Positions 1 through 11,340 of a stretch of 64,000 bases of DNA are shown here, one piece after another; position 1 is the first letter of the stretch; every line of letters begins with the position of its first letter. The notes below the pieces were generated by a model. The model saw only the letters and a list, made by a program, of their open reading frames with translations. It had not been told where the DNA came from and ran no database searches. Source of the stretch: Euborellia annulipes (taxonomy: Eukaryota > Arthropoda > Insecta > Dermaptera > Anisolabididae). The DNA lies in assembly GCA_023213315.1 (NCBI GenBank), contig JAKCPI010005192.1, forward strand, positions 1 through 64,000, in the 5' to 3' direction. Both the position numbers and the translations under genes were made by a program.

Positions 1-112
1 CGATGATTTTATTTAAGCCATCTGGATACCAGATGGCTTAAATAAAAATGCCTGGACCCTAATATATATAAATTCATAAATAACGGTTATCGTAAATGTC
101 TTATATGGCCTG
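1..112 (+). repeat. SINE 3' part
   Basis: GATGATTTTATTTAAGCCAT, AAATGCCTGGACCC and the tail ATATGGCC...TGCCGAAAAG match the 3' half of the SINE at 24208-24425. Confidence 0.65.
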
Positions 113-248
113 AGCTGCCGAAAAGACAGTGTGAATGTGTGTGTGAGTGTGAGTGTGAATGAGAAAAAAGTGTGAATGTTTAAAAAAAAAAAAAAAAAAA
201 AAAAAATTTAAAATTGAGAAGTTTTTGGCCTGAGTAAAGAAATTTAAT

Positions 249-293
249 GCTGTCAACGTTTCGGCCTATTATTCCAACCTTCATCAGGACAGG
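249..293 (-). ncRNA. Hammerhead ribozyme-like motif
   Basis: On the minus strand: stem I CUGUC, core CUGAUGA, stem II GGUU...GGCC (with wobbles), core GAAA, C, cleavage triplet GUU, then stem I partner GACAG. All core elements and a perfect 5-bp stem I are present; stem III is essentially absent, as reported for Penelope-type hammerheads. Confidence 0.6.
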
Positions 294-820
294 TACTTTT
301 TTGCATGGGTGCGAAACATTCGTGAGTTGACAGCATGGGCGGATACAAGAGGTGAGGGGTAAATGGATAATTATAATACTTCCCCTCCCCCCGAAAAACT
401 CCTCTGGATTCGCACTTGGTTGGCAGTGATCACTCTTGAGCCAGATGTCATTGAAATTTTTCGGACCTATGTCAGGAGTTGCCAAGATCCCCTCTAAAAT
501 CGAAGCAAAAAAATACCTGTTCTGATGAAGTATGCATAAATAGTTAAATCCGTGACGTTCTTTAGTCCTTTCCTTTTCTACTCTGAGCTTAAATTGTAAA
601 TTTCATCAACTAGGGGGTGCAAAGTAATTTAAATTTCCAAAATAGTCTGGCGCGGGCTCATTTTGAGTCAGCAAATAATTGACTGTACATAGAGTATGTG
701 GCAAACAGCCAATTATTTGCGCAAACACTATGTGCAAATAGTCAATTGCTTGCACATACAGTATGTTCAAATAGCCTCATCCTTAAATAAAAATGAAATA
801 TAAAATTTGAACAAACTCAC

Positions 821-892
821 CAGTTATTTGAAGGGACCTAACGACGCCAGTGAAAGTTGCATAGATGCTGGCTGACAAATCGAGATGAATCC
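821..892 (-). CDS. Candidate 72-bp exon
   Basis: Acceptor TATATTTTCAG and donor ACTG|GTGAGT enclose 72 bp with one open frame (IHLDLSASIYATFTGVVRSL). Splice signals are strong, but the product is unknown and the segment is short, so this is a suggestion only. Confidence 0.35.
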
Positions 893-1084
893 CTGAAAAT
901 ATAAAAAAATATGTATTAATAAAATGATAATTAATATTAAAGTGTTTCTAAGTAGCTTATCTTTTATACTAAATAAAAAAGAGCTAGATTATTTATTAAT
1001 TTAACAACTAAGTATTTTTAAGGGAAGAGTGGGGGAATGTGAGAGAGATAAGAGATGTGTCAGAAGAGAAAAATGTAAAAATTT

Positions 1085-1295
1085 ACAAAAAAAGCTTCGT
1101 GTCACGTCCTATGGGGGTGCCTAACTTAAATATAAAATTTCAACCTCCTAGCTCTTTTCGTTCTTGAGATATTTTGTTCACAGACAGACAGATAATGTCA
1201 CGAAAACCACTTTTTGGACTAAGGGGACCTCAAAACATGTATATCCATCAAAATCTCGACATCGATATTTTGACATGAAACCAATACCGGTACTT
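1085..1295 (-). repeat. R1 repeat, partial
   Basis: Contains AAGCTTCGTGTCACGTCC, CCTAGCTCTTTTCGTTCTTG and ATCCATCAAAATCTCGACAT, the R1 core in minus orientation. Confidence 0.7.
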
Positions 1296-2059
1296 TATCT
1301 ACCATGGCGAACATAAACATTTGCACCCTAGCCTGTTTGAAAGACGCCTACTAGTTAGGCAGCCCAATTGACTCACCACTACATAAGCACTGTCTGTGTG
1401 AATTTACCTGAGCTAAGGTTCTGAGGGTCCTTTATGATAGACCATAAACCATCCCTTTGGACAATAGATAAATATTAAATAAAAAATTTGCGAATTCCTC
1501 TTCTTTTTTTTTTATTCTTGTGTTGGCTTTCCCGGAATTCCTCTTCTAAACACCGAAAAAAACTTAAATTTTAATTTCTAGCTTTTAATGTTTGCTTTTG
1601 TTTAATTCGTAGGGCCTACAGGGGTTGGAGAAAATAAAAAAAAAAACCTCAAAATGTGTGTACTTTTTTCAGTTTTTCGCTTATATCTCGTAAACTAAGC
1701 ATATTTTGTGCACCATAATAAATTAGAAAGAGGATAAAATTTGAATGATAAAACGAATTTTCAGACCCAATATTAACCGAGTTACGGCCGATCAAAGTTT
1801 CTCGAGTCATCTCGAGCTTCTTCAAAGTTATTAATTTTGAAAGTGGCCTAACTCCATTCTTGGTAAGAAAACCCGAGGGCAAAATATTTAGATTATCTAA
1901 AGAGTTGAGACTAAAATTTGATTATGAATGAAATATTTTGTTTAACAGTGAAGTATTATTAGTATAAGAAAAATATATGAGAGACAGACAGGGATATGTA
2001 AAATTCGAGAAATACCAGGTAGTCATGAAATATTAAGAAAATTCTTAAATAATCTAATC

Positions 2060-2271
2060 CAGTGGTTCCCAACCTTTTTTGATGTGCCCCTTTTCAGTAA
2101 TTTTTGATGTGCGGCCCACTTTTTCCGTAAAAAAAAACGCTGAGGCCCAGTGTATATATATAATTTTATATAAATATATATAATTTTTATCTTTTATTAG
2201 ACGTCCGCGGCCCAGTTTCAATCAGCTCGCGGCCCACAACTGGGCCGCGGCCCACGGGTTGGGAACCACTT
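2060..2271. mobile_element. hAT-type MITE, TIR CAGTGGTTCCCAACC
   Basis: Inverted ends CAGTGGTTCCCAACC and GGTTGGGAACCACT with perfect 8-bp duplication ATCTAATC (2052-2059, 2272-2279). An 8-bp duplication is the hAT hallmark. Confidence 0.85.
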
Positions 2272-2738
2272 ATCTAATCAAATATTTTACATAAAAGAGA
2301 GAGATTCAAGATTAGAGGTCAAGAAATAAAAAAATTTGGTTTCAATTATTTTTTTTTCTTTACTTCCAGCCAACAGAAGTGAGTTTTCAAATGATTTGAA
2401 TTAAAGAAAAAAATAAATAAAATTTGACGACAAATTTTGTCATTTTCTTGACTGTTAACCATCTGGTTATATAGACAAGACAGCAAGTAATTCAGTAAAG
2501 ATTAGAACCAATTAATAATATTGTTAAAAATATAATGTGATAAAAAATAATAAACTCACCAAATGGCAATACGAGATGACGAGGTGTTCATTAAGAATAA
2601 TGACAAGATGTATCGTTTACGAAATTCTAAAATAAAAAGAAAAATATATAATCCGTTGATAGTTTGAGCCGGAAGTTGAAATTAATAAGTAGGAGAAGGA
2701 AACCAGCGCCTCTTTTTCCACCATACACACTATTTATT

Positions 2739-2783
2739 TGCAAATATTTCGGGTTGCAGTACGCCACCCATCATCAGTGCAGC
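2739..2783 (-). ncRNA. Hammerhead ribozyme-like motif, left arm of palindrome
   Basis: Stem I UGCA, CUGAUGA, stem II GGGU...ACCC, GAAA, U, cleavage triplet AUU, stem I partner UGCA. Confidence 0.65.
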
Positions 2784-3731
2784 GACTATATATACAATGT
2801 AAAATATAAAATAAAATAAAATAAAATTATAAAATTATTATACAGAAAATATTCGAAAATTGGCTTACATAGTTTTGGTGGTGGATGTCGTCTATATTTT
2901 TGCCTCTGTTTGTATAAATGCTTGCCATTCTCATAGTGATGTTCTTAAAATAGGCAAATTACCAGCAATGAATGAGACGACTTTTTATTTTAATAACATA
3001 TATAAAAGAGGAAGGCGGGGAGAGAGGAAGATGCGCATAAGGATTCTTTATAATTGATGAAAAATGCGCAAAACTCGATGCTCAATGACAGGCAAGCTGT
3101 TTACTTTTATTTAAAAAATGATACAAAATGTAAATTTAGCCCCTCCAAGTCCCTGGTGGTTAACCGCCCTTTCGATGTTGAGGTATATGTGGCATTTTCT
3201 AAAAATTCGCGTTTTTTACGGTCTTTTCGTTATTAATATTCTATTAATTTGGGCCACACATGGGACTTCAACAACGTTAGAATATTAATAACAGAAAAAG
3301 ACCGTAAAAAACGCGAATTTTTAGAAAAATGCCACATATACCTCAACATCGAAAGGGCGGTTAACCACCAAAGGGACTTGGAGGGGCTAAATTTACATTT
3401 TGTATCATTTTTTAAATAAAAGTAAACAGCTTGCCTGTCATTGAGCATCGAGTTTTGCGCATTTTTCATCAATTATAAAGAATCCTTATGCGCATCTTCC
3501 TCTCTCCCCGCCTTCCTCTTTTATATATGTTATTAAAATAAAAAGTCGTCTCATTCATTGCTGGTAATTTGCCTATTTTAAGAACATCACTATGAGAATG
3601 GCAAGCATTTATACAAACAGAGGCAAAAATATAGACGACATCCACAACCAAAACTATGTAAGCCAATTTTCGAATATTTTCTGTATAATAATTTTATATT
3701 TTATTTTATATTTTACATTGTATATATAGTC

Positions 3732-3776
3732 GCTGCACTGATGATGGGTGGCGTACTGCAACCCGAAATATTTGCA
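3732..3776 (+). ncRNA. Hammerhead ribozyme-like motif, right arm of palindrome
   Basis: Identical to the left-arm motif, on the plus strand: CUGAUGA at 3738-3744 and GAAA at 3765-3768. Confidence 0.65.
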
Positions 3777-4019
3777 AATAAATAGTGTGTATGGTGGAAA
3801 AAGAGGCGCTGGTTTCCTTCTCCTACTGAAAAATATATAATTATCAAACAAATATATAAATAAAATTAGTAAAATATAAATTTATTAAAGCTTACCATAT
3901 TTATTTAATAATTCTGCAATTTCTTTGAAAGTTTAAGACTCTTCTTTCCTTTTTTGTGAATGAGTATAATTTCTATTTCGTTGTAATTTCGAGTACAATC
4001 CCATTTCTATTTCTTCTAG

Positions 4020-4410
4020 GGTCAGGACGCATCAGTGCCATAAGGTTCAGGCGATTCAGGATTAAATTTTGCCAAATATCATGATTTCTCTCTGAGTAGC
4101 AGAGTCTTGGTTTGTGGGAGATGCAAAAACATCAACAAATTTCTTCTTTTCGAAAAATTCAACTTGAACTCGAAAATATCTCTAAGTGCAGGTGCGTGAT
4201 CCAAGAATGTCCAATTCGTACTACATCATCTTTTTTCAATAAACGGATAGTAATTAGTTAGTTAATTGAGCGAAGTTTATTCTCGGGTTCTGCATCCTAC
4301 TCTGAAGCAATTTTTCTCGGACCATGAGTTTGAAGTCCTGAACAGTAATTCCATTGACATCAAGCACACCCGCCTTTGCAGCAAGGTCAGCTAGTTTGTT
4401 GCCATTCCGC
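4020..4410 (-). pseudogene. LINE remnant: RNase H domain end
   Basis: The minus strand carries QRNGNKLADLAAKAGVLD followed by ITVQDFKLMVREKLL, preceded by an in-frame stop. It resembles the C-terminal GNExAD-type segment of non-LTR retrotransposon RNase H domains. Downstream coding is broken by stops and frameshifts. Confidence 0.5.
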
Positions 4411-4709
4411 TGTCATTTGAAACCCAAGACGAGGAGTTCATTTGGAATAACAAGAAGTATCTTGGGCGAAATTCTAAAAAAAAAAATTTATATTGATAAA
4501 TTATTATCAAACCATGATAAAGATATCTAACATTAGTAACACATAAATCTGAATTTATTAAAGCTTACCTTGTTTAATTATATTAATTAATCATTCTCCA
4601 TTTTCTTTGAAAGAATAAATCTCTTCTGCCCTTTTTTTCTTTTTGTAATTGAGTACATGTATAATTCCATTTCTATTTTGTTTCATTTAAATGTGACTTA
4701 TATATATAT

Positions 4710-6234
4710 GGGGCATTCCACGCCAACTCGACCACTTCTGAACCCGACCATTTTTGATTTGGCTGAAACTTTGTCATCTTTTTGTACCCTATTGAAAACG
4801 TGTCTGAGAATTTTTTTCAGATTTTTTCGACCCAGCCAAAAAAAAGTTATAGCATTTTCAAAAAACATCGATTTTTTTTTCAAATAACCGTAAAACTGTC
4901 AAAAATTAACTTATCGGGACGATTTTTTTTTTGAAATTTTTGTCTTTAAATGTACTTTTCAGAAAAAAATATGACAAAATTTTACAGATTCATCTTGAAC
5001 GTTTTTTTTGACATTTTCGGAAAAAAACAAAAATTTCGGGATGAATGACACTTTTTTTTTTTAATTTTTTTTTTTTATAAAAAACTTTGATTTTTTCTAC
5101 AAATGCTCTGAAAATTTCAGAGTGGGATTATTTCGCGTTCTATTTTTTTTATTTTTGAAAAAAAAAAATTTTTTTTTTTTCTCCGCTTATTTATCATGAT
5201 GATGCTCTTAAATTCTTCCAGGATTGACTGAGATTCTAGAAAATTGAAGAAAAATAATAATAATAATAGTTAGAGGTGATGAAAATCGAGAAAATTCCAT
5301 TTATCCTGAAAAAATTAGAAATTAGTTGTGTATTCAACTGCTGAAGAATTTGAAGCGTCAAGTAAAAGCTTAGGAACATGGGCGTAACTAGGGGGTGCCG
5401 GGGGGGGCCTGGCCCTCCCAGAAAGCTCCTTGCCCCAAGAAAAATTAAAGGGGGGCCATGGGACCAGCCATCCTCCGGAGGCCCTGAAAAGCCCCATATT
5501 TTCTCAATTTTTCTTGGGGCAAGGAGCTTTCTGGGGAGGGCCAGGCCCCCCGGCACCCCCTAGTTACGCCCATGTTTCTAGCTTTTAGTTGACGCTTCAA
5601 ATACTTCAGTAGTTGAATACACAACTAATTTCTAATTTTTTCAGGATAAATGGAATTTTCTCGATTTTCATCACCTCTAACTATTTTTATTATTATTTTT
5701 CTTAAATTTTCTAGAATCTCAAACAATCCTGGAAGAATTTAAGAGCACCATCATGATAAATAAGCGGAGAAAAAAAAATTTTTTTTTTCAAAAAAAAAAA
5801 AAATAGAACGCGAAATAATCCCACTCTGAAATTTTCAGAGCATTTGTAGAAAAAATCAAAGTTTTTTATAAAAAAAAAAAAATTAAAAAAAAAAGTGTCA
5901 TTCATCCCGAAATTTTTGTTTTTTTCCGAAAATGTCAAAAAAAACGTTCAAGATGAATCTGTAAAATTTTGTCATATTTTTTTCTGAAAAGTACATTTAA
6001 AGACAAAAATTTCAAAAAAAAAATCGTCCCGATAAGTTAATTTTTGACAGTTTTACGGTTATTTGAAAAAAAAATTGATGTTTTTTGAAAATGCTATAAC
6101 TTTTTTTTGGCTGGGTCGAAAAATCTGAAAAAATTCTCAGACACGTTTTCAATAGGGTACAAAAAGATGACAAAGTTTCAGCCAAATCAAAAATGGTCGG
6201 GTTCAGAAGTGGTCGAGTTGGCGTGGAATGCCCC
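4710..6234. mobile_element. 1.5-kb palindromic transposon, TIR GGGGCATTCCACGCCAACTC
   Basis: The two halves mirror each other from GGGGCATTCCACGCC to its inverse at 6234, with a MITE at the centre. It sits in a TA microsatellite, so the target duplication cannot be defined. No transposase ORF. The ends resemble those of the element at 7592-8819. Confidence 0.75.
5378..5574. mobile_element. MITE copy at centre of giant palindrome
   Basis: Starts CATGGGCGTAACTAGGGGG and ends with its inverse. The interior is itself nearly palindromic and rich in C/G tracts. Same family as 11425-11552. Confidence 0.7.
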
Positions 6235-6265
<31 letters not shown>

Positions 6266-7591
6266 AATGACAATTTGTGAAGTGGATTTTTTGTATGTCA
6301 ACAAAACTCCAAGCATAACAGCAGTCTACAAGTTCTTCGGTCCAAATCACAACTAAAATTAAAAATAAAAACCGCAATTAATAAAGATTTCCATTTGAAA
6401 AAATATAAAATAGCTTAAAATAATGAATGAAATTTATTTAAACCAAATTTGAAATAAATGATAATAAAAAATTTAAATATATAATTTAAAGCAAACAGTG
6501 AATGATAAAATAAAACGAATAGTTATAAAATTGGCATATCTAAGATAAAATAAGGTTTAAAATTAAATTTAGCCTCTATTTTTCTTTTAAAATTGTTTAA
6601 TAGCAGTAATTCATTAATGCTTACCTTATTTAATGATTTTTAATCAGTCAACATTTTCTTTGAAACTCTTTCTTTGGCTTAATAGAGTCTATAATTCCAT
6701 TTCTCTTTAGTTCGTGTCGTTTCTTTATTCATAGACATCATAAAGAATAAAAAATGAAATATATATATATATATATATATCTCCAAGTATATCAATTAAA
6801 GACAAGTTCTTTGGAAGAGCTGACAGCTAAAATTAAAAAAATAAATAAATAATTTAATAAACATTCTTACTCAATAATACTAAAATTATAGGCATATTAT
6901 AATTTATAATTTTATTCTTTATTGCAGCCATCTATTTCTAGAAAAAAAAGGAAAAAATAATAAACTCACCGCATGGAAAGGCAAGATGATAGAATAACAA
7001 CAAGATGTATCTTTCACGAAATTCTAAAATAAAAAGAAAAATATATAATTATCAGACAAATATTCTGAATAGGTATAAGAATGAATTGATTTGTTGATGG
7101 CCGTAAATGAAGATAAATTTATTTTAAGGACCTTTCGGCCAAATAACTTTGTTTTTTATCCTTTTTATTAGTAAATATTTTTGATCCAGAAAGATGGAAT
7201 AATCCTCAGTATGTGCAACAGATGTTTTGCAAACCGTCACAAACTCTCAACTAATATGACAAAGCAGATAAGCATTCCATGAATGTGAATGCAAATTTTA
7301 TAAAATGCTTATATGCATCTTCCATTTCACTGGGATCAAAATATTTACAAATAAAACGGATAAAAGGCAAAGTTATTTGATTTTTGGGCAGCTTCTGAAT
7401 CAGCTAATAACGGTACCGTCCTTCGAATTAATTAAAATTTATAATTATAGTAGAAAAATATAAATTTATTAAAGTTTACCTTAGTTAATGATATTTAATA
7501 AGTCAGCATATTCTTTGTTCTTCTGACCTTTTTTGTGAATGAGTATAATCCCTTTTCTATATTTCACAGATTTTGTTTCTTAAGTATATAT

Positions 7592-8819
7592 GGGTGATTC
7601 TACGCTATTTGAATTTTATTGGTCAGTGGAAAAAATATATGTTAAAATAATTATATCATTGATACTGTATTCTTAAATAATAAAGAATATCGTGTTTTAT
7701 TGGGGCCATTTAGTCAATTCACGATAACTGTTTCATTTTAGGAATTAATAGTTGAAAATAGTCATAAATGTCAGTATTCTGGGTGTCCCATTTCTAGTTT
7801 TTTTACTAGTTTTGTTCGACGCTCATTTATTTATTAACTTGACATAATATTTTTTACCATAATTATAAACATAAGTAAACCCCAAAACATAATTAATGAA
7901 AATACATTTTAAAAGTATTTGTTATTATAAAAAAAAATACTTGTTTTCACGTGACCTAAAAATGATGTCATCTATTCTGGAAAAATTAAAAGATAAAAAT
8001 TTATCATAAAAACTGCCAAAGGATAACAATGGCCATGAGTAACAGGCGTAGTATAGTCTGAAGTAAGAAGCAAGCTAACGGCGTTGAGCATAATTCAAAT
8101 AATATAGCTTTAGTTATTGTTGAATTGTCATAAAGTGTGTTTGGGCCAGTCGATGCAGTATTTATTCTGGTAAATAAATCTCTTTATATTTTATCGTTAC
8201 GTAACTCTACATATGTACAATGCAATGTTTATTGTATGTAAATGTCATGAATTACGTCGAAACTTTGGCAAGAAAGACGCGTATTGTTTTTTTTAACGTA
8301 ATGTGTGGTTTTGTCATTAGTTTGGCTGTCATTATTCAGGCACATTCAAGGGTTCGCATCCCGTCTAATGCGACAAAAATTTATTTCAATTGGATTTAGC
8401 TATCAATCCAATTGAAATAAATAGATACGGGGTCTAAATGGCCTTCGATGCCAAAAAATGGAATAAAAAAAAACTCTGTCAGGGAAAATACCCGCCCACG
8501 GGTAGGGACGAAATTTTGTTTCCTTAATATCTTATAGATATAATATGTATGTTTTTTTAATATTAATTCAGCTTTCATTATAAATAGTTAATTGTCTGTC
8601 ACTTTCCTAGCTTAATTTTCACAATTCTGCCAATAGTGTCATTCTTGAGGTAACATATTTCTTCTGGTGCTAATAAAATTCAAAAAAAATTAAAACATCT
8701 TCTGGCCTTTATCATTACAGATACGAAAATAATGTCAACTAAGGAAATCATGAATATTAAATTGAACAGAGTATATTTGGTTTCTGGACACAAAAAATCC
8801 AAATAGCGTAGAATCACCC
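7592..8819. mobile_element. 1.2-kb TIR element, ends GGGTGATTCTACGCTATTTG
   Basis: Inverted ends of about 20 bp (GGGTGATTCTACGCTATTTG), inserted in a TA run of one module of the array. No transposase frame is visible; a SINE tail is nested at 8345-8475. Terminal consensus GGGKSATTCYACGC is shared with 4710-6234. Confidence 0.7.
8345..8475 (+). repeat. SINE (tRNA-derived) copy
   Basis: B-box-like AAGGGTTCGCATCCCG, then AATTGAAATAAATAGATACG and tail AATGGCCTTCGATGCCAAAA. Confidence 0.65.
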
Positions 8820-9157
8820 ATATATATATATGATTGATGAATGAAGTCATCTTTCAAAGCTCCAAGCAAATCAGCTGACGACAAGTTCTTTTGTCCAAAT
8901 CGCACCTAAAATAAAAAATAAATTCAGCATTTAAAAGATTTTACACTTATTTAAATAATTATAAGATGGTTTGAAAAATTTTAGCCTCTATTTTTCTTTT
9001 AAAAATATTTATTAACAGGAATCCTTTAATGCTTACCTTATTTAATCATTTTTAATCAGTCTGCATTTTCTTTGGCTTAATAGAGCCCCTATAATTCCAT
9101 TTCTCTTTAGTTCGTGTCGTTTCTTTATTCATAGATATAATAAAGAATAAAAAAGAA

Positions 9158-9188
<31 letters not shown>

Positions 9189-9796
9189 AGTGATGGATGT
9201 GTTTTCTCAGACTGCAGGCTCCAAGTATATCAATTAACAAGTTCTTTGGAAGAGCTGACAGCTAAAATTAAAAAAATAAATAAATAATTTAATAAACATT
9301 TCAATTTAAATATAATCAGGGATTAAAATACATTTAAAAAATGGAAAACGTAAGTAAAGATGAATTGAATTTGACATTCTTAATAGATCAGCCTTTATAC
9401 GAATTGCAATTTAAAAATTAATTAAATAATAATTTACAACCTCGAATTAATCGAAACATGTCAAGTATTATTAAATAAAACACAATTATTTTAAACAAAT
9501 TTGAAATAAACGATAATGAAAAAATTCACATGTCAAATTTAAGGCAGAGTGAATGATTAAATAAAACAAATACCGGTAATCTATTTAATTTATAAAATTT
9601 GCATATCGAAATTAAATTGAAAATGAATATTATTAGATAAAAATAGAAGAAAAAAAAAGAGAAAAAAGTCAGACTAACACACAAAGGTTATCCATATGAA
9701 TCACGAGTTTATAATATTTATATAAGTTTATATTAAGAATTTATTTAAAATAATATTCGTGAACAAATTAAATAAATATTTAAATGCATTACTGAC

Positions 9797-9942
9797 CTTA
9801 TATTATGGAAATTGATGAGTAAAATATAAATATTTAGAGGTGTTGACATGACAGAAAAATACTCGCCGGCCAAAGTCATGGGTGAGATAAAGAGACGAGG
9901 CATTCGCTTCTTTCCAATGGCGTCAGAGATAGAGCAGCGAAA
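9797..9942 (-). CDS. Candidate exon of unrecognised downstream gene
   Basis: Acceptor TTACTTGCAG and donor AAG|GTCAGT frame 146 bp open in one frame: FRCSISDAIGKKRMPRLF, then ISPMTLAGEYFSVM. Base composition of the first 100 bp is richer in GC than the surroundings, as in the myosin exons. It could follow the 11068 exon in phase 0. No domain recognised; the AT-rich last third may instead be intronic. Confidence 0.45.
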
Positions 9943-10429
9943 CTGCAAGTAATTTGAATAAAAAATTATAATTAAAATAAAAATATTTAAGTTAAATATA
10001 ATATATTAAATTAATTTACATAATTATATACTCATTATTTAATAAATAATAAAATAAAATAAATGAAAATAAAATATTTTTTTTTGAAGTCAATGTTCAA
10101 AAAATTTTTTTTAAACTTGTATTAATTTTTTTTAATTGTAATTAATTTAAATAAAAAATTCTAAATTGAAAGATTTTATTTAAAAAATAACAAAAAGAAA
10201 TTTGTTAAATGTCAGATTTAATATCCCGGTAAATTTCAAAATATTTGTTAGCCAATTTTTAATTTGGAATGGAAAAATAAAATTTAAAAAATAATTTTAA
10301 AATAAATACAATTAATTTATTTCTTAGTTAAAATCACCAAATGACCCTTGATTTTTTTTTTTTTTTTTGTTTTAAGATGACAGACAGAGTTGTTATAAAT
10401 AAATATTTTACCATATATAGGCTATATAG

Positions 10430-10680
10430 ATCTGTCCTCGCCTTTTTCCGGCAATGCGGGGTCGGCGGACCTCACTATTTTCCTCCAACCCTATCATGCG
10501 GTTTTGCGACCGGAAGAAATAAGAAAGGCTGGCCCGTAACACGGTCTGACGCCTATTGAAAAGAGGAAGGAGGAGACAGACATACAAAGAACTGAAGGAC
10601 TGCTTGTCCCAGCTCGGGCAGCTCGTGGTCGCCATCCACGTACCCACAAGATGTGGGCCCCTGAGCAAATAATGTAATGA
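10430..10680 (-). repeat. Dispersed 'GPHLVGTW' repeat, copy 1
   Basis: The minus strand reads GPHLVGTWMATTSCPSWDKQ in translation; 32515-32700 has the same segment on the plus strand. Probably part of a retroelement; family unknown. Confidence 0.55.
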
Positions 10681-11067
10681 GATGAATTTTTGCTAATTAA
10701 CAACCTTCAGAGCAGAAAGCTAAAATTAGTAATGATCTATTTCTAATTTAATTAAGAATTGGTTTTTAAAAACCATAATAGCCTGATCAGATATAAGGAA
10801 ACGCTATTGCTATATATATATATATATATATTTTTGGCTGCCTGCATTTTCATATCCTTTTAACATATATGTATATATAATTTGTGCTTACTTTTTGAAT
10901 TTAAATTTTAATTTCACTTAATAATTCTATCTTGATTGTGGGTTCGTTAATGTAGAGGGCACGGATCGGTATTTGCATCCGTGATTTTTTTAAAACATTT
11001 ATTTAATTTAATCAATTAAGGTCAATTAAAGCAATTGTTTGAAAGTAAAAGGGTTGGTGGAAAATAC

Positions 11068-11250
11068 CTGGATAAGTGAAGTCTCTGTGAAGCCCAGGCA
11101 GGGATACATTCGAGAAAAGCCAGGAGCAAAGGTGGGATAGATGGTGAATTGTCCATACGATCTTCTTGGTGCCAAGCTAAAGGAGCCAAATAATCCATAG
11201 AGGCCGTTAAGTGTGATTGTAAGTTGCATTAACCATGTCCGAGCCAGGTG
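11068..11250 (-). CDS. Candidate exon of unrecognised downstream gene
   Basis: The minus strand is open across this stretch and ends at a good donor, CAG|GTATTT, at 11068. The frame includes an ATG at 11229 (MQLTITLNGLYGLFGSFSL) and the segment RRSYGQFTIYPTFAPG; it is also open upstream to about 11270 (VHLARTWLMQ), so it may be internal. I do not recognise the family. It could be one exon of a gene transcribed in the same direction as myosin III. Confidence 0.4.
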
Positions 11251-11340
11251 AACTTGAAGAGTCGGAATTGGGTGCCTTTAAACAATCTAATCACCTTGTC
11301 TTTTGATATTAATTTAATTAATTTTTTTGTTTATATGAGT

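Larger units (their letters stand above)
2651..3827. mobile_element. Long palindrome (foldback) with hammerhead motifs in both arms
   Basis: Arms 2688-3239 and 3268-3827 are near-identical inverted copies; both can be read as the same 65-codon frame (no recognised product). GAAAAATATATA occurs on both sides (2639-2650, 3828-3839), and the same uninterrupted sequence exists at about 7035, so this is an insertion with a roughly 12-bp duplication. Each arm carries a hammerhead-like core pointing outward. Arrangement and motif suggest a Penelope-like retroelement derivative (inference). Confidence 0.7.
2558..9265 (-). repeat. Diverged tandem array of an exon-like module, about 5 copies
   Basis: Three kinds of segment recur. 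X (acceptor TTTTAG|AATTTCG, donor GTGAGTTT) is at 2558-2630, about 4410-4471 and 6969-7028. Z (ending in donor GTAAGC or GTAAAC) is at 3888-4010, 4565-4690, 6624-6770, 7477-7590 and 9034-9170. Y (starting after TTTTAG, with CAAGTTCTT on the plus strand) is at 6270-6358, 6780-6830, 8840-8910 and 9190-9265. The order on the plus strand is X-Z-Y with TA microsatellites between Z and Y. Frames exist (e.g. LSALPKNL in Y, FRxRYxL in X), but Z regularly ends in stops. Transposons interrupt several copies. Confidence 0.6.

Noticed and set aside
2860..3666. Identical 65-codon ORFs on both strands
   Set aside because: They arise because the region is a palindrome; no evidence of a protein.
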